In this document: in pieces, positions 1 through 5,288 of the stretch
Numbering within the stretch: position 1 is the first letter of the stretch
Layout: every line of letters begins with the position of its first letter
From: Ktedonobacterales bacterium
Lineage (GTDB): Bacteria; Chloroflexota; Ktedonobacteria; Ktedonobacterales; JADMIN01
Direction of reading: 5' to 3'
Assembly (NCBI GenBank): GCA_025928125.1
Contig: JAICKD010000294.1
Coordinates: 1-5,288 of the forward strand
Length of the DNA stretch: 5,288 nucleotides
Made by a program: the position numbers and the translations under genes
The notes under the pieces: generated by a model
Database searches by the model: none
Told to the model about the DNA's origin: nothing
The model's input: the letters and a program-made list of their open reading frames with translations, nothing else

Positions 1-20
1 AGGCGCGAGGCGGACGCGAC

Positions 21-803
21 ATGATACGATTGCTGCTGGTCGAAGATCACAAGACGGTGCGCCAGGCGCTCAAGGCTGGGCTGGAGGCGACGGGCGAGGT
101 GCAGGTGGTGGCCGAGGCCGCCACAGCCAACGAGGCAATCGCCGCCGCAGATGCCAACCTCGAGGCTGAGGTCGCGCTGATGGATGTCGAGCTGCGCGAC
201 CCCGAACTGGGCGTGGCGGCCGCCAGTGGCGTTGGCGCGGCGGTCGCCATCCGGCGCGAGCGGCCACGCTTTCCGGTCGTCTTCTACTCGATTCAGGACG
301 ACGACTCCTATTTTCGTGAGTTTCGCGCCGCTGGCATCCTCAGCCACTATGCCTACGTCCGCAAGAGCAACTATCTGCTCCCGTCGATGCTGGCCCCGCT
401 GCTCAAAGACGCCATTGCCGGACGCAGCTTCATCGACCCGGAGATCGAAGACCGCGTGGATGAGGTGCGCGAACGCGACGCGACCTCACCGCGCGCGCTG
501 CTGGAGCCGAACGAGCTACGGGTCGCCGAATTGCTAGCGCAGGGGCTGACCAATGAGCAGATTGCCGCCCGTCTGGGTCTGCGCGACGCACGCGCCGTCA
601 GCCGGACCAACGGGCGCATCTACGACGCCTGGCGATTGAGCGAGAGCACCACCGACGAGAAAGTGGCCCGCGCCCGCGCCGCGCTCATCTACGTCTATGA
701 CCGACCAATTGTCTGGGGCGACGATGGTCGCGCGCTCGTGCCGGACCGCAAGGGTGGCTGGTCGCCGCTCTTTGGCGAGCCTCCCGGCGCGGGGGAGCCG
801 TAG
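21..803 (+). CDS. NarL/FixJ-family DNA-binding response regulator with C-terminal tail
   Basis: A 260-residue cytoplasmic two-component response regulator. The receiver domain (about 1-130) starts with the beta-1 motif LLLVEDH, giving acidic residues Glu8 and Asp9. The probable phosphoacceptor is Asp55 in ALMDVELRD, with Ser90 at the usual Thr/Ser switch position and Lys115 (YVRKS) as the conserved lysine. Asp55 to Ser90 is several residues longer than usual because of an Ala/Gly/Val-rich insertion at about 61-75. A LuxR-type helix-turn-helix lies at about 161-208 (LEPNELRVAELLAQGLTNEQ, then IAARLGL). About 50 residues follow the HTH, where NarL-type proteins normally stop. The ATG is chosen because beta-1 begins immediately after it; the only upstream SD-like sequence is a weak GAGG at 7-10. 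The cognate histidine kinase gene starts 3 bases after the stop, so the two are probably co-transcribed and are partners. The family call is secure; the target genes and signal are unknown. Confidence 0.93.
   Translation: MIRLLLVEDHKTVRQALKAGLEATGEVQVVAEAATANEAIAAADANLEAEVALMDVELRDPELGVAAASGVGAAVAIRRERPRFPVVFYSIQDDDSYFREFRAAGILSHYAYVRKSNYLLPSMLAPLLKDAIAGRSFIDPEIEDRVDEVRERDATSPRALLEPNELRVAELLAQGLTNEQIAARLGLRDARAVSRTNGRIYDAWRLSESTTDEKVARARAALIYVYDRPIVWGDDGRALVPDRKGGWSPLFGEPPGAGEP
791..797 (+). promoter_or_regulatory. Ribosome binding site of the histidine kinase gene
   Basis: The purine run GGGGGAG lies inside the last codons of the response regulator, 9 bases before the ATG at 807. It supports that ATG as the kinase start and implies translation close to termination of the upstream gene. 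Confidence 0.6.
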
Positions 804-806
804 CCA

Positions 807-3143
807 ATGGATACCGTGCTTCAGGTTGGCCTGGCGCAGGTCGCCATCGCCCTCTCCGCCTTCAACCTCATCACTTTTCTCTGGCTCGGCCTGATGGTGC
901 TCATGCTGGGAGACCGCCGCAACCTGATTACCTGGGTCGGCGGCATCGGGCTGCTGCTGGCGGCGCTATTCTTTCTCTGCCACGGCGCACTGGTAGGCGC
1001 GGGCGTGCCGGAGGGCGCATCGCCGTCAGATGTCTGGTGGCGCGTCTCCTGGCTCCCCGCGTTCGTCGCGCCGCTCTTCTGGGCGGCAACTGGCCTCCAT
1101 TATGCCGAGCTGGCGGGCGTCTCGAAGAATCTGCGCCTGCCAGTGCTCACGGGCGTCGCCAGCCTGGGACTGCTGGCCATGCTGCTGGCGGTCGTCTACT
1201 GGCCCGCGCTTTCCCAATATGGCGATTTCATCCGTCTGCTAGACGCCTCGATACGCCTGCGCCAGCCGGTCCCACATCCACCGAATGTCTCGCCCGTCTT
1301 GCCCGCGCTGGGGCTGGCGTTCGTCGTCTATATCGGCGTCTGCGCCTGCCTGCCGTGGATCCTGCTCGTGGCACGGCGCCTCCTGCCCGATAACGCTCAA
1401 CATACCGGATCAGATGAGACACTGCTCTGGGATGCTGGCGACGCCTGGAGCCGGGCGCGTCCTGGCCTGCTCTGGGCCTCGCTCTGCATGATGGGCGCTG
1501 GCGCGGTAGTCGCGATCATCGGCGCGCTGGTGCTGCTCTCGGAACATCGCGCGTCGCTGACGACGGTGACGGGAACGCTGCCCATTCAGGTACCAGTGAC
1601 GCGCCCTGGCCACGTTCCAACCATCCTGGTCGGCGCTGATCTGCTGGTGCAGGTCGCGCTGGCGGGGTTGGGCCTGACGCTGGGGCGCGCCGTCTTGCGC
1701 CAGGGCATCCTGGTCGAGCGTCGATTGCCACAGCGCGGATATCTGAGCCACTGGCGCGGCATGGCCCTGATTGCGGCTGTGCTGGCGGCGGCAGTCGCCT
1801 GGATGACGGGAGTGGAGGCTGAGGCGCTGCCTGATTTGCTGCTCTTGTTGGCGCTTATCACGGGCGCGTACGCCGTCGTCACCTGGCAGTCCTTCGCGGC
1901 GCACGACCGCCTTCTCGATCAGATGCGCCCCTTTATTGCCAGCCTGACCACCGGACAAGCAAACTGGCTCGCAACAGATCCACGCGAGATCGAGCGCAAT
2001 GTGGAGGCGCTCTTCACCAGCCTCTGCCGTGACGTGCTGGGCGCGGCGCGTGGCAGACTCTCGCTCACCGCGGGTCGCCTGCACCGGACGTTCAGCTATG
2101 AGGCGCCCGTCGGTGAGGTCAGCTACCCATTTGATCGCCAGGAATGGGCGCTGCCAGTCAGCGATGAGCGCGGCGTGGTGGCGCGGTTGGTGCTTGGCCC
2201 GCGCGTAGATGGCGCTGGCTATACATCCGCCGACCTGGAAATCGCGCGCGCCTGCGGCCAGCGTATTCTCGACGCCGTGGGCGAGTTTGTGGCAGCCCAG
2301 GCGATTGCGTCGCTGGCCCGACGTCGCGGGCTGGAGGCCGAGTTGAGCGCCGCCCTGCCACGCCGCGTGCTCCATGATGAGGTCTTGCCTCGCCTCCATC
2401 TGGCGATGTTGCGGCTGGAAGCGCTCCGCGCGCGGCTGCCCGCCGGGCGCGCCGCCGAACCCGCGCGCGTCTCCACGTCATCTACACTCCCGGAGCGCGC
2501 AGAACCGGCTGATGCGCCAATTGACGCCTCAGGCGAACTGGAGGCTGTCGTCCACGAGCTAGGTCTGGCCCATCATGATCTGGCGGCATTGATGCGCGCC
2601 GCTCCAATCGCGAACAAGCGGCGCCTCGAACATGGATTGGTAAGCGCTCTGCGCTCCGCGCTTGACGGCGAGTTTCGCGGAACATTCGACGAACTGGCGC
2701 TCGATGCGCCCGATGAGGCGCGACTCGCCGCCGACGCGCTTCCTCCTATCGTGGCCGACTTGCTGCTGGGCGCGGTGCAGGAGGCACTGCGCAACGCGGG
2801 CCGCCATGGGCGTGGCGATGACCTACACCGTCGGCTGGCCGTGCGGATAGCGCTTGCCGCCAATGATCGCGCGGTCATGGTGACGGTGCGTGATGATGGC
2901 GTTGGACTGCAATCAGAGCGCACACGCGCTGGCCAGACCTCAGCTGAGGTTACTTCATTCGTCGTCCAGCCGGTCGATTCTGGAGGTACCCGTAGCGGTC
3001 TCTTGACGCACGGCGCCTTGATCGCGCTCATTGGTGGCACGTTGACGGTACATAGCGCTCCCGCCCAGGGGACCACCGTCACGATTCGCGTCCCGCGCGT
3101 TGGGCCGGAGGCTGGCGGCGCGCTCGATATTCCACAAAGCTAA
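807..3143 (+). CDS. Membrane sensor histidine kinase (about 9 TM segments, GAF-like, HisKA_3-like, HATPase)
   Basis: A 778-residue sensor kinase, probable partner of the regulator encoded just upstream. Hydrophobic segments, as probable membrane helices, lie near residues 12-34, 41-65, 80-101, 111-133, 163-191, 221-245, 272-296, 317-335 and 340-360. Residues about 390-500 look like a GAF domain, with the typical ending YTSADLEIARACGQRILDAV. The DHp helix carries VLHDEVLPRLHLAMLRLE, so His523 is the likely phosphoacceptor in a HisKA_3 (NarX/DesK-like) setting. A second DHp helix (about 577-598) follows a Pro/Ala/Ser-rich linker of about 30 residues. The HATPase domain shows an N box (AVQEALRNAGRHG, Asn663), a G1 box (VRDDGVGL, Asp697) and the final strands GGTLTVHSAPAQGTTVTIRV. 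The usual Gln five residues after the His is Pro528, and the G2 box is degenerate (GLLTHGALIALIGG). The family expectation is ATP-dependent autophosphorylation and transfer to Asp55 of the regulator. The ligand is unknown; the membrane and GAF-like regions are the candidate sensors. Confidence 0.92.
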   Translation: MDTVLQVGLAQVAIALSAFNLITFLWLGLMVLMLGDRRNLITWVGGIGLLLAALFFLCHGALVGAGVPEGASPSDVWWRVSWLPAFVAPLFWAATGLHYAELAGVSKNLRLPVLTGVASLGLLAMLLAVVYWPALSQYGDFIRLLDASIRLRQPVPHPPNVSPVLPALGLAFVVYIGVCACLPWILLVARRLLPDNAQHTGSDETLLWDAGDAWSRARPGLLWASLCMMGAGAVVAIIGALVLLSEHRASLTTVTGTLPIQVPVTRPGHVPTILVGADLLVQVALAGLGLTLGRAVLRQGILVERRLPQRGYLSHWRGMALIAAVLAAAVAWMTGVEAEALPDLLLLLALITGAYAVVTWQSFAAHDRLLDQMRPFIASLTTGQANWLATDPREIERNVEALFTSLCRDVLGAARGRLSLTAGRLHRTFSYEAPVGEVSYPFDRQEWALPVSDERGVVARLVLGPRVDGAGYTSADLEIARACGQRILDAVGEFVAAQAIASLARRRGLEAELSAALPRRVLHDEVLPRLHLAMLRLEALRARLPAGRAAEPARVSTSSTLPERAEPADAPIDASGELEAVVHELGLAHHDLAALMRAAPIANKRRLEHGLVSALRSALDGEFRGTFDELALDAPDEARLAADALPPIVADLLLGAVQEALRNAGRHGRGDDLHRRLAVRIALAANDRAVMVTVRDDGVGLQSERTRAGQTSAEVTSFVVQPVDSGGTRSGLLTHGALIALIGGTLTVHSAPAQGTTVTIRVPRVGPEAGGALDIPQS

Positions 3144-3183
3144 ACCTCCCCGTAGATGTTGCCGCGCGCGTGCCACAACCGTC

Positions 3184-3192
3184 TGGTACAAT
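3184..3192 (+). promoter_or_regulatory. Candidate extended -10 promoter for the aquaporin gene
   Basis: TGGTACAAT matches the extended -10 form TGnTAnAAT. No good -35 lies at 16-18 bases; TTGCCG at 3159-3164 is 22 bases upstream, too far for a standard pair. Transcription would start near 3199, leaving a leader of roughly 90 bases before the GTG at 3293. It sits in the only gap from which the channel gene could have its own promoter. This is a pattern match only. Confidence 0.4.
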
Positions 3193-3238
3193 GGGACAAA
3201 GGCGTCGCTGAGTTTCATACCATGCGCGCCGTTACTCT

Positions 3239-3267
3239 CTTCCAGCGGCGCTCAGGCCGCGCGGAAG
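3239..3267 (+). other. Interrupted inverted repeat (leader hairpin or weak terminator)
   Basis: An outer stem CTTCC (3239-3243) pairs with GGAAG (3263-3267), and an inner stem GCGGC (3245-3249) pairs with GCCGC (3256-3260) around the loop GCTCAG. One unpaired base on the left and two on the right separate the stems. It ends 14 bases before the aquaporin Shine-Dalgarno site. The following CATTTCTGTCGTT is only moderately T-rich, so it is a poor intrinsic terminator for the kinase operon. It could instead be a structured part of the aquaporin leader. Confidence 0.4.
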
Positions 3268-3281
3268 CATTTCTGTCGTTC

Positions 3282-3289
3282 AGGAGGAG
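3282..3289 (+). promoter_or_regulatory. Strong ribosome binding site fixing the GTG start of the aquaporin gene
   Basis: AGGAGGAG contains the full consensus AGGAGG (3282-3287), 5 bases before GTG at 3293-3295. There is no ATG in this frame nearby, so this site decides the start as GTG. Confidence 0.8.
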
Positions 3290-3292
3290 TTT

Positions 3293-4045
3293 GTGGCGAA
3301 CCAGACCTATCAACCCACAATTGGTGAACGCTGTCTGGCCGAACTGCTGGGCAGCTTCTTGCTTACCTTTGTCGGAGGCGGTGTCGCAGCGGATGTTGCC
3401 CTGCTACATCGCAACGCCCATGGCGCCTCGATACCAACCGCCGATTTAGTGCTGGTCGCGCTGGCACATGGACTGATTCTCTTTGTCATCGTGGTGGTCT
3501 TCGGCAAGACTTCGGGCGCGCACGCCAATCCAGCCATAACACTCGGCCTGGCCTCGATTGGTCAGTTCAGGTGGTCAGATGTGCCTGGCTACCTTATCGC
3601 GCAATTCGTCGGTGGCATTTTGGGCGCGCTGGCGATTCTGATCCCCTTTGGCCGTGACATCGCCTCGCTGGGGCTATTGGGCCGCCCATCTCTGGCTCCG
3701 AATACCAACCTGATTCAGGGATTACTTGCTGAGGGTCTGGGAGCTGCCATTCTTGTCCTCGCGGTCGTCGCCACCGCCGCGGACAGACGCTCACCCGCTG
3801 GATGGGCTGGGCTCACCATCGGCCTGGCGCTTGGCGCCGGGATTATGCTGATTGGGCCAGCAACCGGTGCGGCGCTGAATCCTCAGCGCGCTTTTGGTCC
3901 CGACATCGTTAGTATTTTCTTTGGGGCTCCTCCGGTAGACTGGGTGGCCTTCATCGTCTGCTATTTGATTGGCCCCATTCTCGGCGGCATCGGGGTCTGC
4001 TGGCTCTACGCCCGCGTCTCACGCCTGCCGCGCCCAGGCAAATAG
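3293..4045 (+). CDS. MIP-family channel protein (aquaporin/glycerol facilitator superfamily) with NPQ second motif
   Basis: A 250-residue inner-membrane channel of typical MIP length. Six membrane helices lie near residues 13-34, 50-71, 98-119, 141-162, 170-187 and 216-240. Two half-helix loops carry the signature motifs: SGAHANPAITLG (Asn79-Pro80-Ala81) and GPATGAALNPQRAFGP (Asn196-Pro197-Gln198). The second is NPQ instead of the usual NPA. Counting from the two Asn residues against human AQP1, the aromatic/arginine filter positions are His59, Ile184, Ala193 and Arg199. This resembles some plant TIP aquaporins more than AqpZ (Phe/His/Thr/Arg) or GlpF (Trp/Gly/Phe/Arg). The substrate is therefore open: water, ammonia or another small neutral solute are all conceivable. 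No glycerol kinase or other hint gene is adjacent. The start is GTG with a strong SD. The gene appears monocistronic and converges on rpiA. Family certain, substrate not. Confidence 0.95.
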   Translation: MANQTYQPTIGERCLAELLGSFLLTFVGGGVAADVALLHRNAHGASIPTADLVLVALAHGLILFVIVVVFGKTSGAHANPAITLGLASIGQFRWSDVPGYLIAQFVGGILGALAILIPFGRDIASLGLLGRPSLAPNTNLIQGLLAEGLGAAILVLAVVATAADRRSPAGWAGLTIGLALGAGIMLIGPATGAALNPQRAFGPDIVSIFFGAPPVDWVAFIVCYLIGPILGGIGVCWLYARVSRLPRPGK

Positions 4046-4073
4046 CACGCAATTCCATCGCTCATACCATTGG

Positions 4074-4099
4074 TTCGGAGAGGTTCGCGCCTCTCCGAA
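4074..4099. terminator. Probable bidirectional terminator between the aquaporin gene and rpiA
   Basis: A perfect 10-bp inverted repeat, TTCGGAGAGG (4074-4083) and CCTCTCCGAA (4090-4099), with loop TTCGCG. It lies in the 82-base gap between two converging genes, 28 bases past the channel stop and 28 bases past the rpiA stop. Neither side has a clean T-run; the plus side continues TGCTCTATTTGT, so termination may be only partly intrinsic. Confidence 0.7.
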
Positions 4100-4127
4100 T
4101 GCTCTATTTGTGGAAGATCGATGGCTC

Positions 4128-4859
4128 TCACGCTGGGCGGTCGTACACCCGCACTCCTTGTATTCCCGCGACATAAACGCGCTCGGTCATGCCGACAAAG
4201 AGGCCATGATCGAAGACACCGGTAAGCGCCTTAATGTGCGCCGCAATGCTGGCCGCATCCAGTATCGGGCCAAACCAGCAATCGAGCAGATAATTCCCGC
4301 CATCGCTGATAAATGGCGCGTTGAGCGTGTCGGCGCCCGACGCCATGCGCCGCTGGACCGTGGCGCCCAGCGTTGCCAGCCGTCCAGCGGTGTGACGCCA
4401 GCCAAAGCGATCCACCTCGACGGGGATGGGATGCTGTGAGGCGAGCGCGCTGACCATCTTCGACTCATCGACAATGATAATCCGCCGACGACTGGTGACG
4501 GCCACGAGCTTCTCGCGGAGCAGCGCTCCACCGCGACCCTTGACCAGATCGAGCGAGGGCAGAATCACCTCATCGGCGCCATCGATGCTGAGATGCAACG
4601 TCACCACATCATCCAGCTCGGCCAGCGGAATACCCAGGCGTTGCGCCTCGCTGCGTGTCCGCTCGGATGTGGCAACGCCAGTCACGCGCAGCCCCTGGCG
4701 AATGCGCTCGGCCAGCGCTTCGAGCATCAGATCAGCGGTCGTGCCTGAGCCAAGGCCAATTGTCATGCCATCGGCGACATCATGCTCGACGGCTGCCTGG
4801 GCCGCCGCGCGCTTCCACGCCTGCCGTTGCAGTTCGTCCTGCGTTGGTTGGTCCGCCAC
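4128..4859 (-). CDS. rpiA: Ribose-5-phosphate isomerase A
   Basis: A cytoplasmic enzyme of the non-oxidative pentose phosphate pathway, interconverting ribose 5-phosphate and ribulose 5-phosphate. The 243 residues are slightly longer than E. coli RpiA (219). Visible signatures in order are the phosphate-binding loop GLGSGTTADL (35-44), SIDGADEV (91-98), KGRGGALLREK (107-117), the PIPVEVDRFGW segment (144-154), SDGGNYLLD (185-193) and a C-terminal GLFVGM (219-224). By alignment with the E. coli active site (Asp81, Asp84, Lys94, Glu103), the catalytic residues are Asp93, Asp96, Lys107 and Glu116, all present. KGRGGALLREK is a form I recall from plant and cyanobacterial enzymes. The start is GTG behind an AGGAGGG; TQDELQRQAWKRAA near the N-terminus lines up with the start of E. 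coli RpiA, which supports it. It is transcribed toward the aquaporin gene and lies 67 bases after a gene of unknown function on the same strand. Confidence 0.97.
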   Translation of the reverse strand: MADQPTQDELQRQAWKRAAAQAAVEHDVADGMTIGLGSGTTADLMLEALAERIRQGLRVTGVATSERTRSEAQRLGIPLAELDDVVTLHLSIDGADEVILPSLDLVKGRGGALLREKLVAVTSRRRIIIVDESKMVSALASQHPIPVEVDRFGWRHTAGRLATLGATVQRRMASGADTLNAPFISDGGNYLLDCWFGPILDAASIAAHIKALTGVFDHGLFVGMTERVYVAGIQGVRVYDRPA

Positions 4860-4862
4860 ACG

Positions 4863-4869
4863 CCCTCCT
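4863..4869 (-). promoter_or_regulatory. rpiA: Ribosome binding site of rpiA
   Basis: On the minus strand, AGGAGGG is followed by CGT and then the GTG start, a rather short gap of 3-4 bases. An ATG at 4872-4870 overlaps this site but is out of frame. The SD therefore selects the GTG at 4859. Confidence 0.65.
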
Positions 4870-4896
4870 CATCGCTTGCTCGTGCTTGCGCTCATG

Positions 4897-4902
4897 ATTC
4901 TA
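4897..4902 (-). promoter_or_regulatory. Weak -10 candidate upstream of rpiA
   Basis: On the minus strand TAGAAT is one mismatch from TATAAT and would start an rpiA message near 4890 with a leader of about 30 bases. No recognisable -35 lies 16-18 bases upstream, and there is no TG extension. rpiA may instead be read through from the upstream gene. Confidence 0.25.
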
Positions 4903-4926
4903 GCCTGCCGCCATGCCACGACGCAC

Positions 4927-5288
4927 TTACATAAGGGGAATCTGCCGCCCGCGTCCTTTGCCCGGAGGCATCCCCGCGCGAATACGCCTGGCCATGACCC
5001 GGTCGTTGGCCGCTTCGGTCTCCAGCAGCGGAAACGCGCGGTGGAATCGCTGGTCGAATTCACGCGCGCGCTGCTGGATGTAGATGGCGCGCTGTTCGTG
5101 CGCAACGGCGTAGAGTTCCCGCTTGCGTTCATCGGGGAGCGCGCTATCCAGCAGGTAGGCGAGCACGAAATCGGGCTTGCCCTTCTTGGCATAGCGCTGC
5201 GCCTGCTCCTCAGCATCAACGCCCGCCGCCAGGTCGTCCCCCACGATATCGAGGATCGCCTGGCGCGCCTGCGAGCGATAGAGCGCAT
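4927..5288 (-). CDS. 3' portion of a helical protein of unknown function (5' end outside window)
   Basis: The frame is open to the window edge; 119 complete codons are visible, ending in TAA at 4929-4927. I do not recognise the family. The protein is charged and mostly helical: ALYRSQARQAILDIV, then AEEQAQRYAKKGKPDFVLAY, a stretch with DERKRELYAVAHEQRAIYIQ, and a basic, glycine-rich end (RAGMPPGKGRGRQIPLM). It has no membrane segment or signal peptide in the visible part. A GTG at 5244-5242 could serve as a start, giving 105 residues, but it lacks an evident SD and the frame continues upstream through plausible helical sequence, so the gene is more likely truncated by the window. The competing frame starting ATG at 5288-5286 is Arg/Ser-rich and looks like a shadow. 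The gene runs in the same direction as rpiA with a 67-base gap, so it could share its transcript. Confidence 0.7.
   Translation of the reverse strand, partial: ALYRSQARQAILDIVGDDLAAGVDAEEQAQRYAKKGKPDFVLAYLLDSALPDERKRELYAVAHEQRAIYIQQRAREFDQRFHRAFPLLETEAANDRVMARRIRAGMPPGKGRGRQIPLM

Noticed and set aside
1410..2399. A 329-residue open frame on the minus strand inside the histidine kinase gene
   Set aside because: It lies entirely antisense to the kinase, whose GAF-like and DHp motifs are clear. It is rich in Gln/Arg/His/Ala as expected of a GC-rich shadow frame, and shows no recognisable domain.
3159..3192. TTGCCG ... TACAAT as a full -35/-10 promoter
   Set aside because: The 22-base spacer is too long for a normal sigma-70 type promoter; only the extended -10 element is kept as a candidate.
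3156..3449. A 97-residue plus-strand frame across the kinase-aquaporin gap
   Set aside because: It overlaps the start of the aquaporin gene in another frame, lacks a clear SD and shows no conserved motif. The strong SD at 3282-3289 belongs to the GTG at 3293.
3969..4439. A 156-residue plus-strand frame overlapping the aquaporin end and the rpiA antisense strand
   Set aside because: It crosses the terminator stem and reads antisense through conserved RpiA motifs; it has no SD and no protein-like composition.
3293..4859. A functional operon linking the aquaporin and rpiA (sugar or polyol uptake and use)
   Set aside because: The genes converge and are separated by a terminator-like stem, so they are not co-transcribed; no polyol kinase or dehydrogenase is nearby.
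4874..4893. Two near-copies of a 10-base unit (GCTTGCTCGT, GCTTGCGCTC) upstream of rpiA
   Set aside because: Only two short imperfect copies; easily chance, and no known operator pattern was recognised.
4869..5288. Arg/Ser-rich minus-strand frame starting with ATG at the window edge
   Set aside because: Its composition is that of an out-of-frame reading; the overlapping frame ending at 4927 has balanced, helical, charged sequence and runs open to the edge.

Overview
The window is GC-rich, dense, ordinary-looking bacterial chromosome with five protein genes and short gaps; no gene-free stretch exceeds about 150 bases. No rRNA, tRNA, CRISPR array, transposase or phage gene was seen. AGGAGG-type ribosome binding sites, GTG starts and the gene styles (a many-helix membrane kinase with a GAF-like region; a KGRGGALLREK-type RpiA) would fit Chloroflexota. 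That assignment is an inference of low to moderate confidence; no marker gene settles it.

Left part, plus strand (21-3143): a two-component pair. A NarL/FixJ-type response regulator (21-803) is followed after 3 bases by a large membrane histidine kinase (807-3143) with about nine N-terminal membrane segments, a GAF-like domain, a HisKA_3-like dimerisation/phosphoacceptor helix (His523) and a HATPase domain. They are almost certainly one transcription unit. The likely scheme is that the kinase senses a membrane or intracellular cue, phosphorylates Asp55 of the regulator, and the regulator binds DNA through its LuxR-type helix-turn-helix. Both proteins depart from family norms: the regulator has an expanded receiver loop and a C-terminal tail, and the kinase has Pro where the family usually has the phosphatase Gln, an inserted linker inside the DHp region and a degenerate G2 box.

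Middle (3144-4045, plus strand): a 149-base gap holds an extended -10 promoter candidate, an interrupted hairpin and a strong Shine-Dalgarno site. It leads into a MIP-family channel (aquaporin) gene with a GTG start. The channel has a normal first NPA motif but NPQ in place of the second, and by hand alignment its selectivity filter reads His-Ile-Ala-Arg, the pattern known from some plant tonoplast (TIP) aquaporins.

Right part, minus strand (4128-5288): ribose-5-phosphate isomerase A (rpiA) converges on the aquaporin gene, with a perfect 10-bp inverted repeat between them as a probable shared terminator. Upstream of rpiA on the same strand is the 3' end of a helical protein of unknown function that runs off the window. 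No functional link between rpiA, the channel and the two-component pair is visible beyond proximity. I saw no convincing wholly new system; the most interesting points are the altered channel motifs and the unusual signalling pair.
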